Part shown: positions 15,116 through 17,818 of the stretch, in pieces
How positions within the stretch are numbered: position 1 is the first letter of the stretch
How the letters are laid out: every line of letters begins with the position of its first letter
NCBI GenBank assembly: GCA_946481735.1
Contig: CAMLOU010000090.1
Span: 1-17,818 of the forward strand
Length of the DNA stretch: 17,818 bases
Source: an uncultured Cellvibrio sp.
GTDB taxonomy: Bacteria > Pseudomonadota > Gammaproteobacteria > Pseudomonadales > Cellvibrionaceae
Direction: 5' to 3'
The notes under the pieces: generated by a model
Databases searched by the model: none
Told to the model about the DNA's origin: nothing
The model's input: the letters and a program-made list of their open reading frames with translations, nothing else
Made by a program: the position numbers and the translations under genes

Positions 15116-16276
15116 ATGAAATATCTCTACTTTATCTGGAAGAACCTGGGCCGCAAAAAAATGCGTACCCTGCTGACGATTCTGTCGATCACTATCGCCT
15201 TTTTGTTGTTCGGTTTGCTGCGCACCCTGGGCAGCGCATTTGAAATGGGTACTGAATTATCCGGCGAAGATCGCCTGGCTACGATTCACAAAATTTCGCT
15301 GATTCAACCCTTGCCCTTCAGCCATGTCACCAAAATTCAGGCGGTCGACGGTGTTGAAGCTGTGACCCATGCCAGTTGGTTTGGCGGTTACTATCAAGAC
15401 CCTAAAAATCAATTCGCGCAGTTTGCGGTAGAAGGCGATAAATATTTTTCTATCTATAGCGACTTGATGACTGTCCCGCCGGAGCAGATGGATGCCTGGA
15501 TGAAAAATCGTATCGGTGCGGTAGTCGGGCGTGCGACGGCTGATCGCTTCGGCTGGAAAGTGGGTGACCGGGTGCCGATTATCTCGACGATCTTCCCGCA
15601 AAAAAATGGCAGCTACACCTGGGAATTCGAGATCGAAGGCATCTACGATGTAAAAGACAAGCGCGCCGACAGCACCGCATTTTTGTTCCATTACGACTAC
15701 TACGACGAAGCCAAAAGTTTTGACAGCGGCACAGTCGGCTGGATTGTGGTGAAGGTAGAAAACCCGGCCGAATCCGCGCGCATTGCTGCGGAGATCGACA
15801 GCCTGTTCGCCAACTCCTTTGCGGAAACCAAAACCAGCAGCGAAAAAGATTTTGCCGCATCCTTTGCCAAACAATTTGGCGATATCGGTTTGATCACCAG
15901 TTATATCCTCGGTGCAGTGTTCTTCACCATGTTACTCGTCGCGGGCAACACCATGGCGCAATCGGTACGGGAGCGCATTCCCGAATTGGCAATTTTAAAA
16001 ACCCTGGGCTTCTCCGACATCGCGGTGCTGAACATGGTGCTCGCCGAATCGCTATTGATTTCCTGCATCGGCGGCGCATTGGGATTAGGCGCCGCCTGGC
16101 TGGTCACCAGTGGAATGGCCGACCAGGTCGCCGCGTTTATGCCGGGATTTGTGATGAGTGCATCCGTAGTGACCCTGGGCATTGTGGTGATGTTATTACT
16201 GGGATTGCTCACCGGCATACTGCCCGCCTTGCAAGGCATGCGCCTGAGCATCGTTAACGCATTAGGGAGACGCTGA
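15116..16276 (+). CDS. ABC transporter permease, MacB/FtsX family (first subunit)
   Basis: 386 residues with the four-span FtsX/MacB layout: TM1 at about 19-37, a large periplasmic domain at about 40-255, TM2 at 259-278, a coupling segment RERIPELAILKTLGFSD at 286-301, TM3 at about 303-330 and TM4 at about 350-372. Unlike MacB it has no fused ATPase. AGGAG lies 7 nt upstream. It is expected to pair with the second permease, forming a heterodimer driven by the ATPase. Such mechanotransmission ABC systems move material out of the periplasm or extrude lipoproteins, peptides or antibiotics; the substrate here is unknown. Confidence 0.92.
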   Translation: MKYLYFIWKNLGRKKMRTLLTILSITIAFLLFGLLRTLGSAFEMGTELSGEDRLATIHKISLIQPLPFSHVTKIQAVDGVEAVTHASWFGGYYQDPKNQFAQFAVEGDKYFSIYSDLMTVPPEQMDAWMKNRIGAVVGRATADRFGWKVGDRVPIISTIFPQKNGSYTWEFEIEGIYDVKDKRADSTAFLFHYDYYDEAKSFDSGTVGWIVVKVENPAESARIAAEIDSLFANSFAETKTSSEKDFAASFAKQFGDIGLITSYILGAVFFTMLLVAGNTMAQSVRERIPELAILKTLGFSDIAVLNMVLAESLLISCIGGALGLGAAWLVTSGMADQVAAFMPGFVMSASVVTLGIVVMLLLGLLTGILPALQGMRLSIVNALGRR

Positions 16277-16278
16277 TC

Positions 16279-17469
16279 ATGTTTAACGGTTTATCACAAA
16301 TTGCCATCATCACCGCCATGAATCTGCGCAACCTGCCTCAACGTATCGGCACCTCATCGGTTGCCGTATTTGGTGTGGCCTGTGTGGTCGGTGTATTAAT
16401 CGGCGTGATGTCCATGGCCAGCGGATTCCAACGCACCATGACCAACGCCGGTTCACCCACCACCGCCATTGTCATGCGCACCGGTGCCACCTCAGAATTA
16501 AACAGCGGCATCAGCTACGAGCAAAGCCAATTGATCGCCAACGCACCGGGCATACAGCGCGCCGACGGCGAGCCGATTGCATCGGCGGAGCTGTATGTGA
16601 TCGTGGATTTAATCAAGCGCGCCACACAAAGTTCAGCCAACGTGCCTTTGCGCGGCGTCAACGCCAATGCATTCAAGGTGCGTGACAGCGTAAAAATTAT
16701 TGAAGGCAGAAACTTTGAAGAGGGGCGCAACGAATTGATTGTCGGGCGCGGTGCCCACACACAATTTGCCAACCTTGATGTTGGCTCCACCATTAAGTTC
16801 GGCCCAACAGAATGGACCGTGGTCGGTATCTTCAGCGCGGGTGGCGGATTATCGGAATCAGAACTGTGGTGCGACGTACGCATTCTGCAAAACGCCTACC
16901 GGCGCGGCAACAGCTTTCAAAGTGTGCGCGTAAAACTCACCGACTCTGATGCCCTGAGCGAATTAAAAACTGAACTTGCCTCCAACCCGCAATTGGACAT
17001 GGACGCACAATTGGAAACAGAATACCTCGCCGCACAAGCCGAACCCGTAAGCATGTTTATCAAAGCCGTCGGCTATCCGGTCGCCATCCTCATGGCACTC
17101 GGCGCCATCTTCGGCGCGATCAACACCATGTACGCATCCGTCTCCACCCGCACCCGTGAAATCGCCACGCTGCGCGCATTGGGATTCGGATCATTCCCTG
17201 TCGCCTTCTCCACATTGTTCGAGTCCCTTGTGCTATCCCTTATCGGCGGCGCCATCGGCTCGCTGGTCGTGTTCCTGCTATTCAACGGCTACTCCGTATC
17301 CACTCTCAACTTTTCCAGCTTTAGCCAGGTTGTATTCGACTTCGCCGTCACCGCCGACTTACTGATTCAAGGCGTCTTCTTCGCCGCGATCATCGGCATC
17401 ATCGGCGGATTCTTCCCGGCTATACGCGCCGCGAAATTACCCGTGGCCACCGCGTTGCGTGAGACCTAA
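16279..17469 (+). CDS. ABC transporter permease, MacB/FtsX family (second subunit)
   Basis: 396 residues with the same topology as its neighbour: TM1 at about 26-47, a MacB-type periplasmic core at about 50-255, TM2 at about 262-284, coupling segment TRTREIATLRALGFGSFPV at 290-308, TM3 at about 309-335 and TM4 at about 360-384. The sequence clearly diverges from the first permease, so this is an old duplication rather than a recent repeat. AGGGAG precedes the ATG by about 9 nt and only 2 nt separate it from the preceding stop. It is the last gene of the operon. Confidence 0.92.
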   Translation: MFNGLSQIAIITAMNLRNLPQRIGTSSVAVFGVACVVGVLIGVMSMASGFQRTMTNAGSPTTAIVMRTGATSELNSGISYEQSQLIANAPGIQRADGEPIASAELYVIVDLIKRATQSSANVPLRGVNANAFKVRDSVKIIEGRNFEEGRNELIVGRGAHTQFANLDVGSTIKFGPTEWTVVGIFSAGGGLSESELWCDVRILQNAYRRGNSFQSVRVKLTDSDALSELKTELASNPQLDMDAQLETEYLAAQAEPVSMFIKAVGYPVAILMALGAIFGAINTMYASVSTRTREIATLRALGFGSFPVAFSTLFESLVLSLIGGAIGSLVVFLLFNGYSVSTLNFSSFSQVVFDFAVTADLLIQGVFFAAIIGIIGGFFPAIRAAKLPVATALRET

Positions 17470-17496
17470 TGTAAAAAGAAGTACGAAATGCGAGAA

Positions 17497-17533
17497 AGCG
17501 CCGGGCGAAAGCTCGGCGCTTTTTTTGTTTTTT
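17497..17533 (+). terminator. Intrinsic terminator of the ABC operon
   Basis: A 10-bp stem AGCGCCGGGC / GCTCGGCGCT (one G-T wobble) closed by a GAAA tetraloop and followed by TTTTTTGTTTTTT. Confidence 0.95.
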
Positions 17534-17818
17534 GGTAATCATATTTATCGAGGTTTTTATACGATGTATTGAAAACCCGCCTGAAACCTTGCGCGTTTGC
17601 CTGCTATTGAGTGCGCGTTAATCCCCTTGCGTTTTTGGGAAAGCTGATTATAGTCAATGGTTTAACGGCTTCGTTGAGAGAGATAATGCGCATGCGCGTT
17701 TTTGTTCCGGGGAAAGTTTTGGAAAACCGACATTTTCCTTTCAGGATTAGCGGGTTATCGGGTTTTCTTGAGGAAGGGTGTTAGGTGGGAAACGCGCATG
17801 CGCGATATACAAATGTTA
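17534..17818. other. Gene-free right end with repeated motifs
   Basis: I see no gene. The octamer TGCGCGTT occurs at 17590-17597, 17612-17619 and 17693-17700, and inverted (AACGCGCA) at 17791-17798. Two perfect palindromes, GCGCATGCGC (17688-17697) and CGCGCATGCGCG (17793-17804), lie 106 bp apart. A promoter candidate is listed separately. Confidence 0.6.
17627..17654 (+). promoter_or_regulatory. Candidate sigma70 promoter pointing out of the window
   Basis: TTGCGT (17627-17632), 16 bp, then TATAGT (17649-17654). The -10 context GATTATAGTCAA resembles the fic promoter (GACTATAGTCAA). The two tandem TGCGCGTT motifs lie just upstream and the first GCGCATGCGC palindrome about 30 bp downstream. 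Confidence 0.4.

Noticed and set aside
1..17818. CRISPR array, tRNA, rRNA, insertion sequence or prophage
   Set aside because: No regularly spaced direct repeats, no tRNA/rRNA-like sequence, and no transposase, integrase or phage structural gene was found.

Overview
The window reads as chromosomal DNA of a Gram-negative gammaproteobacterium. It carries outer-membrane beta-barrels ending in Phe, lipoproteins with LAGC-type lipoboxes, a MacB/LolD-type exporter, a sigma54/NtrC-style promoter and an E. coli-like Dgt. The long serine-rich linker and the carbohydrate-binding-like extracellular domains suggest a polysaccharide-degrading marine or soil lineage such as Cellvibrionaceae. That placement is inferred from style, not from a marker gene.

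Left end (1-2470, minus strand): a urea-assimilation operon, allophanate hydrolase (atzF) followed by the start of urea carboxylase (uca), with two inverted REP-like hairpin elements in the gap. Upstream of atzF I see a sigma54-type -24/-12 promoter, a 28-bp palindrome over the predicted transcription start, and two NtrC-like sites 32 bp apart. This is a coherent nitrogen-control region. Region 2490-5306 (plus strand): a class II Fic protein and a dGTPase (dgt) form a two-gene operon. The fic start is fixed by a good sigma70 promoter, with one palindrome over its -35 and a related one over the transcript start, suggesting autoregulation.

Region 5578-9100 (plus): a small autotransporter-like barrel protein with one cadherin-like domain overlaps the start of a multidomain lipoprotein (Calx-beta, Ig-like folds, discoidin-like C-terminus). 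A bidirectional terminator separates this pair from a converging minus-strand gene. That gene encodes an unusual hybrid: an MshEN-type (c-di-GMP-binding-like) N-terminus, an internal lipoprotein-like signal, a Ser-rich linker and an Fn3-like domain. Region 10194-11846 (plus): an outer-membrane barrel protein and a VanZ-like membrane protein with a galactose-binding-like C-terminus. Region 11850-12686 (minus): a periplasmic DUF6748-like protein with its own terminator.

Region 13137-17469 (plus): a complete ABC export module, with a periplasmic adaptor, an ATPase and two separate MacB/FtsX-type permeases, closed by a strong intrinsic terminator at 17497-17530. The last ~290 bp hold no gene but carry repeated TGCGCGTT motifs, two GCGCATGCGC palindromes and a candidate promoter that would serve a gene beyond the window.

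All functions come from motifs and family resemblance read by eye; no database search was possible.
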